A DNA stretch of 64,000 nt from [Phialemoniopsis] sp. UDSM-2020 (Eukaryota; Ascomycota; Sordariomycetes; Thyridiales; Thyridiaceae), in assembly GCA_018873225.1 (NCBI GenBank), contig JAEILZ010000003.1, positions 2,108,001 to 2,172,000 of the forward strand, given 5' to 3'. The stretch's first letter is position 1. Every line of letters starts with the position of its first letter. The notes under the pieces are model-generated. The model did not search any database and was not told where the DNA came from. It was given only the letters and a program-made list of their open reading frames with translations. The translations under genes and the position numbers were made by a program. Shown here piece after piece: positions 19,881 to 30,336 of the stretch.

Positions 19881-22430
19881 CTAGGCGGAAGACAAGGGTT
19901 TGCCTTTGCGACGGCCCTCCACTGCCTCTTGTCCCAGCTTCTCCAAGGCCGCTTCATACTCTGCAACACGCTGCTCGCTGAATCTGCCACCAGATACATT
20001 CTCGCCATCGCCACCACCGATGACAATCTTCTCTACTTTGTTTGCTCGCTTCACCGTACCACCGGTTCCTCTGCCCTTCCCCTGGCCTGCCACCTCTGGC
20101 CAAAACCAACCGGCCTCCTTCTTGGTGAACAAGGTCCATGCCTTGCCTGACCGCCCAGCTCGCGCCGTTCGTCCCACGCGGTGCACATAGGAAGCGACGC
20201 TCGTGGGCATGTCGTAGTTTATGACGTGGTCGAGGTGCGGCAGGTCGAGACCTCGCGACGCGATGTCAGAGGCTATGAGAATCCGAAGCTTTCCAGCGGT
20301 GAATGACCGCAGGATTTTTCGACGTTCCGAAGTGCGGATGGTGGATGTCAGTGTGCCAACTAACGAGCTGAATCCGGGTGCAAGCATGCCAACAAGCCGC
20401 GACAAGCGGAGTGCACTCTCGTTAGACTTGGTAAAGACCAGGACCGATGTGCGGAAAGGCGCCCTGTCTGTCTTTGGCGCTGCCTTGACCTCTCCTTCAG
20501 AATCCTCGTCGGAATATGCAGCTGACGATGAAGAACTCGTCTCAGAATCCGACTCAGAGGAAGTCGACGTAGCCTCCGAATCACTAGTCTCAGACGAGGA
20601 TGTTTGGTCGTCGACCTCAGCAGCAATTCCTTTCCTGCGAGCCTGTGTGGTATCAACACCCCCAATGTGTCTGCTGTTGAGTAGCTCTACCAAGTAGAGC
20701 GGCTTCTGTGACTCTTCCCGGATCTTCAAACCAAACTCTTCGAGGAGGCCCGGCAAGACGAAGTCTCCCGCTTCTTCCGATGTCGTGCCCTCCAAAACAA
20801 TGTGTTTCGGTCTACGGAGTCGCAGGCTATTTAACAAGCTCAGGTCCTTGGTCATTGTGGCACTGAGCACAACCTTACGGACTCCGCTCTTCTGCATTGA
20901 AGAATCAGCGAAATCTCGGAAGCCCTCTGAATCGGGCTCGTCCAACTTCTCCATCACAAGTTCAAGCCACTGTTGATAGCTTTGACCCAGAAGTTTATCC
21001 GCTTCATCGATAACGAGCCAGCGGACGGATCTAAAATTGAAGCCTGGCGTGGATTTGATGTGTTCCACGAGACGACCCGGGGTGCAGATGAGAACATCCA
21101 CTTTCGGTATATAGTCGACAACATGGAATGGCAACGGTTTGGGGGCATGCAGGATTGTGTCGAGGTCCAGATCACTGCCGTAGGGCCAGTTTACTCGCTC
21201 TCCTTTCCATCTCCTGTAGCCCTCAGGATCATATTTTTGATACTGTTCCATTATCGAAGATTGCTCCCGAGAGAGAGATTGACTGCCCATGGCGACGCCA
21301 ATTTTGACTCGCATCCGGCCCGGGACTGCAAAGGCGACAGCGCAGGCTTCACAGACTTCTTTTGCCTGCTGGACCAGCTCCCTAGTAGGCACAACGATCA
21401 GACCACGTAGTCTCGTCATCCCCTCCCGGCTCAAGTCGCGCATCATTGGAAGAACGTATGCGAGGGTTTTGCCCGAGCCCGTAGCAGCAGATATTACCAA
21501 GTCTCCCTGTCTCCCAGGCATTGGCATTAGCAATGGCATGACGGCTGTCTGGACCGCAAAGGCTTCCGCCCAACCCTTGTCATGGAGAGTCTTCTCGACC
21601 TGTGGGGGTATTCCGAGTTCCGGATTAAGTCCCAGTGACGAGAAAGGTGCTCGTTTTTCTGCGGAGACTCGAATGGGCTCGGCCAGCCAGGGCGGTAGGG
21701 TTTCATACAGCGGTTTGGACCTGTCGATCGATATGGGCTCGGGTTGAGGAAGGGGTTCAAGGCCGTGTTCCTCTACGGCTTCAGAGGTAGCCTGAAGTGC
21801 AGAGTCCACCGTGTCGGCGAACGAGAGGGAGATGTCTCCATTCGTGGTGATTGGCCGTGTCAACGACTTCTCTTTCTTTGCTAGCACCGCCTTGTGACGA
21901 TCTACCACTTTGTCGGTTCCGTCATCACCAGGTTTGTCCGTGCGGCTTTTCTGCTTCTTGTCTTTCTTCTTAGGCTTAGGTTGCAATGCCGTAGCATTCG
22001 TATCATCCGTCGCAAATTCCTGTGTATCCGCAGCTTCGTCGGTTGATTTGGCTCGAGGTTTAGTAGGCTTCTCGCTGCCCGCGCTCAGTTTCTTGCTCAT
22101 CCGGATGCCCCCTCGAGCATCAAGATTTGACTCTTTCCCCGTATCATCATTGGACTCTCGCTCTCTTGCCTGCTTGGACTCTGAAGAATCCCGTTTCGAC
22201 CGCTTGTTCGAGGTTTCCTCGGCGACAGGCGGGTCCTCCAAGTCGAACACAATCTTCCTTTTGGAAGACACAGAGTCTGCCTTCGATTTGGGTGGAGGTA
22301 TGTATCGTGCGTATGGCGTTGCAGAGCCCGAAGGTGGCACGGAAATCGCTTGGGAAGATGGTTCGGCAGTGTCTGCTGTCGCGATAGTCCTGCTTGGCTC
22401 CTTTGCCGGCGGGATGTATCGCGCATACAT
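19881..22430 (-). CDS. DBP6: ATP-dependent RNA helicase DBP6 (DDX51 type)
   Basis: Single exon, 849 residues. DBP6 acts in the nucleolus in early 60S ribosomal subunit assembly. Helicase motifs occur in order: AATGSGKT near residue 317, PTRELVQQ, TPGRLVEHI, VIDEADKLL near 473, LSATMTKDL near 523, SDIASRGLD, and HRVGRTARAG near 752. A Lys-rich and acidic N-terminal extension of about 230 residues suits a nucleolar protein. A Ser/Glu/Asp-rich insert (about residues 610-645) sits between the two RecA lobes, as DBP6 members often have. The motif YARYIPP occurs twice, at residues 2-8 and 40-46. Codons before the ATG (GLQGRAK) stay open for a short way after a possible acceptor TTGCTGCAG, so a small upstream exon is possible. 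Confidence 0.93.
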   Translation of the reverse strand: MYARYIPPAKEPSRTIATADTAEPSSQAISVPPSGSATPYARYIPPPKSKADSVSSKRKIVFDLEDPPVAEETSNKRSKRDSSESKQARERESNDDTGKESNLDARGGIRMSKKLSAGSEKPTKPRAKSTDEAADTQEFATDDTNATALQPKPKKKDKKQKSRTDKPGDDGTDKVVDRHKAVLAKKEKSLTRPITTNGDISLSFADTVDSALQATSEAVEEHGLEPLPQPEPISIDRSKPLYETLPPWLAEPIRVSAEKRAPFSSLGLNPELGIPPQVEKTLHDKGWAEAFAVQTAVMPLLMPMPGRQGDLVISAATGSGKTLAYVLPMMRDLSREGMTRLRGLIVVPTRELVQQAKEVCEACAVAFAVPGRMRVKIGVAMGSQSLSREQSSIMEQYQKYDPEGYRRWKGERVNWPYGSDLDLDTILHAPKPLPFHVVDYIPKVDVLICTPGRLVEHIKSTPGFNFRSVRWLVIDEADKLLGQSYQQWLELVMEKLDEPDSEGFRDFADSSMQKSGVRKVVLSATMTKDLSLLNSLRLRRPKHIVLEGTTSEEAGDFVLPGLLEEFGLKIREESQKPLYLVELLNSRHIGGVDTTQARRKGIAAEVDDQTSSSETSDSEATSTSSESDSETSSSSSAAYSDEDSEGEVKAAPKTDRAPFRTSVLVFTKSNESALRLSRLVGMLAPGFSSLVGTLTSTIRTSERRKILRSFTAGKLRILIASDIASRGLDLPHLDHVINYDMPTSVASYVHRVGRTARAGRSGKAWTLFTKKEAGWFWPEVAGQGKGRGTGGTVKRANKVEKIVIGGGDGENVSGGRFSEQRVAEYEAALEKLGQEAVEGRRKGKPLSSA

Positions 22431-23041
22431 CTTTGCGCGCCCTTGGAGACCTGCAGCAAGCCTTACACGACGTGAGTTCTCTGAGACTCGGAGAAGTCTG
22501 TCCGGGACCCGACTTGTTTGACGATATTTGGGAGGTTCTTGAAGATGTAGTCTTCGAAAAGAATATGGGAAGAATAGGTGGAATTTTGATGCTTGCAGAG
22601 ATAGGAAGTTTCTGACGCAAGTGGGCGAAGAATTATTGCTTTTATCCTCCAGAGTACAAGTCTACTGGTAGCTTCTGCCCGACCCATGGGTAGAATTACG
22701 TGGTAATGCTAGGAAGGTAGAAAGATTCTGATGCGAGGGGTCTCTTCGAAATACAGATGACTTCTTCCCCGTCAAAAATACCCACTATCTTATCAGCAAC
22801 TTTTTTATGGGACTCACAGATCAAGCTCCAAAAGCGATCCGTAGTACTACAGCGAAATTTACACACGTCAATATTGATAGGAAGAAACATGTGATTCGGG
22901 GGAGAGCGCACGCAACATTGAGGTTGCGAAGAAGCAGAGTGGTATCAATTATCAACGGCTCCTACTAGAAAACACTGTACAAAGTTCAATAGCAATACAG
23001 TAACATGCATTCAACACAATGCACGATAATGATCTACCCCT
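22431..23041. other. intergenic
   Basis: Upstream of DBP6 and downstream of the bromodomain gene, both on the minus strand. A CTGCAG acceptor-like site at about 22451 may end a 5' leader intron of DBP6. Nothing else seen. Confidence 0.5.
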
Positions 23042-25822
23042 TTATCCCCTCGTGATCCGGCGCTTCTTGATAGTGCCACCGCCATCGGTCTCTGCTGCCG
23101 GTGTTGCAGCCTCGCCATCGTCCTCGGTGGCAGCTGGATCATCGCCGGCCGCCACACTCTCCTGCCTGGTGATCCCGGCAGCCCCTGCTGGTAGAGGCGG
23201 CACGCCACGCTGCTTCTCGGCGGCCCGCATGTCACTAAGAAGCTTCTCTACCTCGACGTACATGGCGCGGGTGTCGTTGACTACACCATCTTCGTCCACC
23301 TTGTATCCCAGTACGCTGGCATCACCTTCGCCCGTGTCTTCGCCTGTTGGCTCGGCCACCATGAAAGCGGGGCCAGGCCCGCGATTAGAGTCAGGGTTGT
23401 ACATGATGGCGTTGGAGAACATGTGCACAAGCTCGCACTCCAGCTGGCTGCTGTTGATGATACCTCGCGGAGGAACGATATCTTCGCTGATCGGCAGCCA
23501 GACACTACTGCCGCCGCTGTCGTCCTCAGGCAGGGATGTTGCCGCTTGAACTGCGGCCTTGTTGCCGTGATTGATAGCCGCGCGAATTGACTTGAGATCC
23601 ACTGGGCGTCGCACGATTCCACTATAACCGGGAGCATCGCGATCTCGGATCTTGTGTGCGAACATGTTGGCATGCCGATGACTGCCGATCTGATCCAGGG
23701 CTGAGGCGCTGATTTTGGGGAATCCTTTGGTCCATAGCACATGAGATGGTGGAGCAGACACGAGTTTTGCTTCGCCGGGCTCTGGGACCTCTGATTCGGC
23801 TCTCTTACGTTTGGGGGCCCTTGAGGATGCACCGCCAGGTGTGATCTTGCGCCGTCCATGTGATTGTGTTTCGTTCACTGGAAGATTGCGAAGTTCATCA
23901 TGTGGCCGAGGCGTGGCTTCTTCATCCTTAATGACGGCCGGCACCTCATCAACGGATGGGCTACGCGTGCGATGGCTTTCAGCGGTAGGCTCGCGCGCTT
24001 TTTGTGCGCTTCGAAGGGGCCGTCCTCGTTTTGGGCCAGCTGTGTCAGCCTTCTCGTTGTCTTTGGAGGTCTGTTTCTTCGAAGACTGTCGACCAGTGGA
24101 ACGAGGAAGCTCAGCCGGTACCAATGGAGGACTCAGAGGCTCAAATGCGGGGCTAGGAATGTCGCCGATATCAGGGCGCGGCGTGGAAGGCGTAGGCTCT
24201 GACGATTTCCATCGAGTGCCTGTACCGCGAGGGCCCTGATACGGAGCCGTATTGAGAGGCGTCTGTGGCAGCATCTGCTGCCTGGCCTTTGAAAGCGGAG
24301 TAGGGGTTGAAACTCGTTGAGGAACGAGGTGCTCGGGAACAGATGGACGCTGCTGGTTGTACGGAGAGCTATAAGGCTTCTGGGTGTCCAGTTGATTGGG
24401 TGCTGGAGATGATGGCCCGCCAGAAGGCACTGGCTGCGAGTGCTGCGCAGGCGGGACATGTGCGGCCAAGGCACGCTGCTGCGGCGGCAATGGGGCAGTA
24501 GGAACCACATTTGAAGGCGGGGGAGTTGGGGTCGGTGTTGTATGGGGTAATTTCGCCTGCCCAGATGGAGCGATGTTCTGTGGCGGTGGATGAGGCACTT
24601 GCGTAAGGTTGGTCTTACCGGAAGCAGCAGGGTTCTGTAGTTGAGGGGCAAGTTGACGTGGTGGCAATTGCTGCGGCAGCTGCGTTGGGGGCGGCGCTGA
24701 TAAATTGGCTGGAGGCTGTTGTAAGGGCGAGGGTGATTGTAGATGAGATGATGGGATGGGTATCTGCTGAGGAGGGCCTTGCTGATTCTGTTGTGCCGCC
24801 TGCGCGTTCCAGGTCTGAGGCTGGCCTTTGGGTGGGGGATATGGAGATATGGCTGCTGGACTGCGCGGTTGCAAATGCGCTGACTGCGGCTGATATGGAG
24901 GTTCCCACTTCAGCTGTCCGGCTGCAGACCCTGGAGGAGGGACTTGTTGTTTCACGCCTGCATCTACCTTCTGCTGCAGTTCTGGATTTGGTGGTTGAGG
25001 GGTACCGGGTCCCTGAACAGGCTGTGGCGTGAGGCTTCGAGCACCTTGTGGTAGCTGGAGGCCATGAGGTGCGATGTTGGCTGGCCTTGGGGATTCCCGA
25101 CCCTGGGGGGCGACGGCCGGCGAGGCGGACCGAGATGCAACAGTAGGTTGGGGTTGGATACGTGCCGGTTGTCCTGCTATCACGCCCTGTACAGCAGGAG
25201 ATATTGGTCGTGGTTGCGGGACTGGCGAGCGCTTAGCTGTATTCTGGAGGTGAGCTGTGGCCGGGTTCGCAGGAAGCGGAGTAGCTCCATTAGGTTTCTG
25301 TCCATCCTGACGTGTCTCGGCTGCAGCGGCCCCGTTCTGAAGACCGATGCGACGGTCCTCTTCTGCCTCCTTCTCGATGGCCTGGATCTCCTTCTGCAGG
25401 ACCTCGAGGCGCCGTTCGTCCTCCTTGATGGAGCGAACGACCTCATCACGGTATCGAGCGTAGAGCCTGTCTACAAAGACAGGGAGTTTGTCGAGATGAA
25501 CGCGCGCCTCCTGCAAAGTTGGCAGGGGTGGTGTTTGCAGCTTCCGTTTCTTGCTATTTGGCGATAGACTACCGTCAACCTTATCGCCATTGCTGCGGCT
25601 GTCATCGCTCTTCAACTCGTCGCGCAGGAGCTGCAGGAACAGCTCCTGGAGCGACTCGGGGCTCAATCGGCTTGCATCGTAGGTCGGACCGTCTCGAATC
25701 AAGCCGTTATTTCTGAGGTTGCTCGAGATCTGGGCAAAGGCGGTGGTCTCGACGCCGTACTGGAGAAGCGATTGAAATAATAATAACGATTCGAGTGGCG
25801 TGTAGGCCGCGATGTTAGTCAT
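23042..25822 (-). CDS. Bromodomain protein, BRD8/Bdc1-like (probable NuA4 component)
   Basis: Single exon, 926 residues from the first in-frame ATG (MTNIAAYTPLESLLLFQSLL); the frame is open 69 bases further upstream but has no ATG there. The N-terminal 70 residues (TPLESLLLFQSL, then TTAFAQISSNLRNNGL) resemble the start of fungal BRD8/Bdc1-like proteins of the NuA4 histone acetyltransferase. Residues about 110-160 form a charged coiled-coil. A very long Pro/Gln-rich disordered region follows (about 170-560), then basic patches (KRGRP, PKRKRAE). The bromodomain is C-terminal: FPKISASALDQIGSHRHANMF, then IVRRPVDLKSIRAAI, and MFSNAIMYNPDSNRGPG with the acetyl-lysine-binding Asn in YNPD. A Ser/Gly-rich and acidic insert enlarges the ZA/BC region. 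The C-terminus ends KKRRITRG. Confidence 0.85.
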   Translation of the reverse strand: MTNIAAYTPLESLLLFQSLLQYGVETTAFAQISSNLRNNGLIRDGPTYDASRLSPESLQELFLQLLRDELKSDDSRSNGDKVDGSLSPNSKKRKLQTPPLPTLQEARVHLDKLPVFVDRLYARYRDEVVRSIKEDERRLEVLQKEIQAIEKEAEEDRRIGLQNGAAAAETRQDGQKPNGATPLPANPATAHLQNTAKRSPVPQPRPISPAVQGVIAGQPARIQPQPTVASRSASPAVAPQGRESPRPANIAPHGLQLPQGARSLTPQPVQGPGTPQPPNPELQQKVDAGVKQQVPPPGSAAGQLKWEPPYQPQSAHLQPRSPAAISPYPPPKGQPQTWNAQAAQQNQQGPPQQIPIPSSHLQSPSPLQQPPANLSAPPPTQLPQQLPPRQLAPQLQNPAASGKTNLTQVPHPPPQNIAPSGQAKLPHTTPTPTPPPSNVVPTAPLPPQQRALAAHVPPAQHSQPVPSGGPSSPAPNQLDTQKPYSSPYNQQRPSVPEHLVPQRVSTPTPLSKARQQMLPQTPLNTAPYQGPRGTGTRWKSSEPTPSTPRPDIGDIPSPAFEPLSPPLVPAELPRSTGRQSSKKQTSKDNEKADTAGPKRGRPLRSAQKAREPTAESHRTRSPSVDEVPAVIKDEEATPRPHDELRNLPVNETQSHGRRKITPGGASSRAPKRKRAESEVPEPGEAKLVSAPPSHVLWTKGFPKISASALDQIGSHRHANMFAHKIRDRDAPGYSGIVRRPVDLKSIRAAINHGNKAAVQAATSLPEDDSGGSSVWLPISEDIVPPRGIINSSQLECELVHMFSNAIMYNPDSNRGPGPAFMVAEPTGEDTGEGDASVLGYKVDEDGVVNDTRAMYVEVEKLLSDMRAAEKQRGVPPLPAGAAGITRQESVAAGDDPAATEDDGEAATPAAETDGGGTIKKRRITRG

Positions 25823-28657
25823 GGGCCAGTATCCGCCTCGCCAGCGATCGAGGGGACTGTCGCGTCTCTGGAGAAGATGAATGGGCGCCACGGTCTGGGA
25901 TAACGGTCGGTCAGCCGCGCCCGACGCGAACGCACGCGATGTGTCTGAGGCCGGATCTGGGCCGAAAACTGCGGATCAAACGTACCGCCAGCCTTCAGAC
26001 AGCAACTCCGGACAGCACCGACGATTGAAATGGCAATGGCATCGACTATTGGTGGAGATTAAGGCTTGTTTGGCGCCGAGCTGGTTCGCGATGTCGTTTG
26101 AAAGATCTGCTTCGTTGTTTTCAAGTCACGTGAGTGGATGTGTCGGATGGGAGGGAAATTCGGCTGGGTGAAAATGATGGGAGGAGGAGTGGAAATCTCC
26201 GAAATTGTTAGGGAGAATCTCTCAAATGGTCCCCAAAACACCAGCCAGACCAGACCTCTTTCTACCTAGTCAGATCATGTGACACCCCTCTAGGTCACCA
26301 CCAACTCAACTCATCATCTTATTGACTTTTGTATGGAGATTATCCCACTAACACTACCTACTACTGTGTACATACTGAACGGCAGGTTCGAGCAGGCTCG
26401 ACTTGGTCAGGTTGGTGATGGGTTTGATCCTACCGTCAATGACCAGAGTGGAAGGCAAGCCAGAGTGTGACCGTCGCCCTCCCCGCCCTAGTTATACATG
26501 GCAAGGCCATTGTTCATCACCATTCTGGACCACGTAGTCATACCCTTCTCGAGGCTCCTACAAATCTTTCCTGATTGGCAGCGGGATGCAGTTTCTCAGT
26601 TCTGCCAGAGAACAATCGGCGACGACTCGTAATGTCTTCAAGGGTTCTAACTACGCGACGCACACCACCGTCAAGGGCATGCAGCAGCAAGTGATGTGCA
26701 TGGCCTGTGATAAGTCCCTCGTCACTCGCTATAGCCACAAAAGTATCGCCTACGGAGTAGTACGTTCAGAAATGGTATCTGCATATAAGCACGAAACATG
26801 TTCTTCGTGTCGGAGTCGCGCATCACGAGTCCTCTTTATACCTGACATCAACATCTCATATCCTCTGTACTCGAGGTATATTTCATCTCGAAAGGAAGCT
26901 TACGCCTGTCCTGTGTCGTCACAGGGCTGGGGTTCTTAGTGTGGGAAGCCCCTTACAAAGTGTTGGCCAAATTTGGCCAAGACACCGTATGTCCGAAATG
27001 AGGTGCTGGGTGTAAGTAGACGAATTCGCCAGTGTTATGCTGGGGCACATTGTACTTGTGGAGTGGCCGAAGCCAAGTCATTGTTGGTCAACATTTTCTT
27101 CATGTTAAATACAATCTTTCCTCCGTTGAGGTCATGCGTTATCTCGTATAAACCCTCGAGTAAGGTACCTAGGTAGGTAAGACTTCGACCTTGTGTCATC
27201 GTCATCAACTGAAGTGAAGGCGTCTGTGGTTCAAGGATGCGGCTCTGTCATCCCGCCTGTGCTTGACACTTTGTACCCGGTCTGCACGGGTGGGCCGAAT
27301 GCATGTAGGTCCTTGTACATCGTGGCCGCGGCCTGAGCAGCAGCTGCACCCCTGCAAGTCTCGATTTCTCTTAAGCATCGAGCGAACGCGGATTGATCTC
27401 GTGTCCTCGACTTGGCTCGAAATTTGTCCCTGGCCCAAATAACCTACCCGATCGTAATAGAACAGCAAGGTCATGGGCAGCTTGTTGACCAGATGACCAG
27501 GTACACACCTGGGAGCAGCGACATGGTGGAGGGGAACTATGATGCACACTTCATTTTCCATCCAGGGGTCATGCAGCTCAGGTCACGCCTTGATATTCAT
27601 GCAATTTGACCTGAGAGGACAGGCCCGCCAGGTCCCTGTGGCACAAGGAAAGATTGCAAGATTACCTTCCCATCCATCGTGGGGACAGATTTTGATCAGC
27701 AGCCAGGACACCGCATGCGCCGGGCTGAAAAAAGGTCAAGCCAGCGACCGCATGAAAAGCCAGACCCACCGTAATGTCGTTGACGGTGCCAGCATTCCCC
27801 AAGGAGACGAGAGCTGCTACAAAGTCCTGTTGACTGTTTCAGGCGAGTCGTGCCTAAGGTCATTGCATTTCTGGCTGTGTTCGCTTTCCATTTCTGATGG
27901 CATTCCTGCAGATCTTGCGGTAAGATTAGGTACTTTAGGAAGGGAGAGAGCCCTTTGAGTGATGATTGTAAGTCCGCTAATAAAAGGAAGCGTGAAGAAC
28001 AATGGATAATTCAACCGTCCAAGGATACCAGGGGTTGGACTCCAGCAGCCACTCCCCCACAGCACCATTGATCATTGATGCGCGCCGTCACTAGCCTCCC
28101 CTGGACTTGGGCTACCTTAAATGCCCAAGTAACTCCTCTCAGTAGGCCCGTTTTAGTGGCCGCAACCCTAGAGACACAGGCCGTGCGCTAGTCGAGCAGA
28201 CCCGCGCTGGCGGGCGTTCCCACTAGACCACCCCGCCCCCTTTCCCGTTGACGCTTCAAGCTGCACCCGTCTATTAGAGGCGACCCTGATTACACCGACT
28301 GAAGAAGTTGCCGTTCTCCGTAATGCCCCTGGTCATTCTTTGTGGTACCCCTACTTTTTTGGTCTCGACTGCCAATGATCATTTGCACTTGCTGTCACTT
28401 GTCTTCCCTATCAGGAGGTCGCCTTGGTTAAGTCGGGTCCTTTTCTGGCATTTGATGTCCTAGTTCATCATCCATCCATCCCCTTGCCCTCCTCTTCTTT
28501 CAACTTCGTCCCCTCTCCCCATCCTCAACGACTTTAACCGCAAGACGACTCTCCCATTGCTTATACCCAAACCCGTTCACCTCAGCATTTGCGAATTATA
28601 CATACGATAGACTGTCATCCAGAAGTTAGACGGCTATTTTTTTGAGCAAATACAACA
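25823..28657. other. long intergenic region, 2.8 kb
   Basis: Divergent between the bromodomain gene (-) and the small coiled-coil gene (+). Open frames are short, overlap on opposite strands and lack motifs. The right end (28440-28657) is pyrimidine-rich and is the probable leader of the next gene. No repeats, transposon ends or tRNA seen. Confidence 0.55.
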
Positions 28658-29331
28658 ATGATGACCGACGAGGAGCTCGACCGTGACTGGAAGCCCAATG
28701 GCCGCCGACCGCAGTCGTATGTCACAGAAGACCTTACCACATACGTGCACCGAACAGATTGCTGATCTTGCGACGCCTGTAGGACGATTGCCCGGTCCTT
28801 CTCAGCGGAGCTGATGGATATTTTTCGCATCGAGAACAGCGTTGCCGACCTGGACCAGCAAGTGCACAACCGGTAAGTTTCTCGCTAGTCCCGCCGGTTT
28901 AGCCCTCGACATTGGGCAGTAGCCCTTGGCTGGTGTCATCCATTGCTTTGCGAGCCTGCTCAATCACAACCATGACTGTACTAACCTTGGGCTTTCTTTT
29001 CTACAGGAAGCAGACTTTGAGCACCCAGACAAACGAGCTGCAGGCTCTCGAGGCCCGCATCAAGGAGATGGAGGCGCGCCTCAAGGGCCAGAACAAGGAC
29101 CAGGCAAGCGGTTCCGACCAACAGCAAAAGTCACCCACCACCAGCCCACGGCACCAGCGCGCGCCTCTGAACAACGCGTTTGGCGAGAAACCGCCCGCCC
29201 CCGTGGAGAAGGACCTCCCGCTCCGGGGCGACCAGAAGTACGGCGGCAGCAGGCCTGGCACTGCGAGAGCCAGCCAGCAGGCGGTCCCGGGGGCGCTGCC
29301 GCCCACGCCGACAGCCAGTGAAGGTGAATAA
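28658..29331 (+). CDS. Small coiled-coil protein, function unknown
   Basis: Three exons, 28658-28716, 28783-28872 and 29007-29331, give 157 residues. Every junction has a good donor (GTATGT, GTAAGT and similar) and a CAG or TAG acceptor, and the joined frame is uninterrupted, so I believe the gene. Residues 1-20 are acidic then basic (TDEELDRDWKPNGRRPQS). Residues 25-85 form an amphipathic heptad pattern, MDIFRIENSVADLDQQV continuing into LSTQTNELQALEARIKEMEARL, consistent with a dimeric coiled coil. The remainder is Pro/Ser/Gly-rich and disordered. I do not recognise the family. No signal peptide or membrane segment. The long CT-rich leader suggests solid expression. Confidence 0.75.
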
Positions 29332-30336
29332 ACCAAGACCTTGCCTCTCAAACTCTGCCTTTTGCTGCTTGCGGTGAACGGAACGGCAGAGTGCTAACAT
29401 TTTGTCCTTGTTGCTGTCCCAGATGGCGAGCACGAAGCATGAGCAATGCCACACCCCGGCAAGCTTGGGAAAGATGCCCACCACATATCGTCTCCTTTGG
29501 CTATTTCGGATGGCCTGCCACGCGCATACAACGACAAAACCTGCATTTCTCAGTCCACTCCAGGAGAACGATCAAAGATACCCTATTCATGCTACTTTAT
29601 TCCGCTCTGCCCGTCAACCAGCCAGCACGTCTCCAAATTCCCGGCGTTTTCGACTACACCTTTCAGCCTTGGCTAGTCGGTTGATTTCTTCACTCTCTTT
29701 ATCTTTAGTATTGCACGACGGCATCTGGGGTGGTTACCAGCACAGCACACATGAGTCAAGAATTGATTGCGTGGCATTTCCATTGGTGGGGGAGCATTCG
29801 TTTGGATGGCTGGTTTCGGAATGTTTTATGTGCTTTTGGCTTGTGGTTTGGATGTCTGCCGTCAAAGGGATTCATTGCCTTGAACTCAAAGCGGGTGAGA
29901 CACACCTCATTACTCATTAATGATGTTTACCTCTAGCACTGAGATTTGTACATAAATACAACTACCTAATGAAGATGGGGTTGGATATCCAGCCTACATT
30001 GCTATAAACACGTTCCTCCAATGATAGGAATCTACTGTGTCCTGCGGCTGGCTGAGGTTCCAGCTCAATCGGAATCATCAACTTGATTGGTACGGCAGAA
30101 TACACGCCCCTTAAAACCGGCGTATCAAACCACTACACCCAAGATCACCAGACTCGCAACGTAGGATATTCAAATGCCCTGGATTTCTCAAGGAGAAGAG
30201 TTCGTCGAATTATTAAGCCCATCCGGGACCGGGTAAATTACCGTTACTATTCTAGTAGCAAAGAAACGCCCTCGTTTCATTCTCATCCTTTTTCGACATC
30301 ATACAATCAGAAGAGCACTCTATCCATTCCGCCGTC
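29332..30336. other. convergent intergenic region
   Basis: Tails of the coiled-coil gene (+) and the aspartic protease gene (-). Frames of 60-170 codons on the plus strand (for example 29402-29920) lack motifs and splice support. No gene called. Confidence 0.5.
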
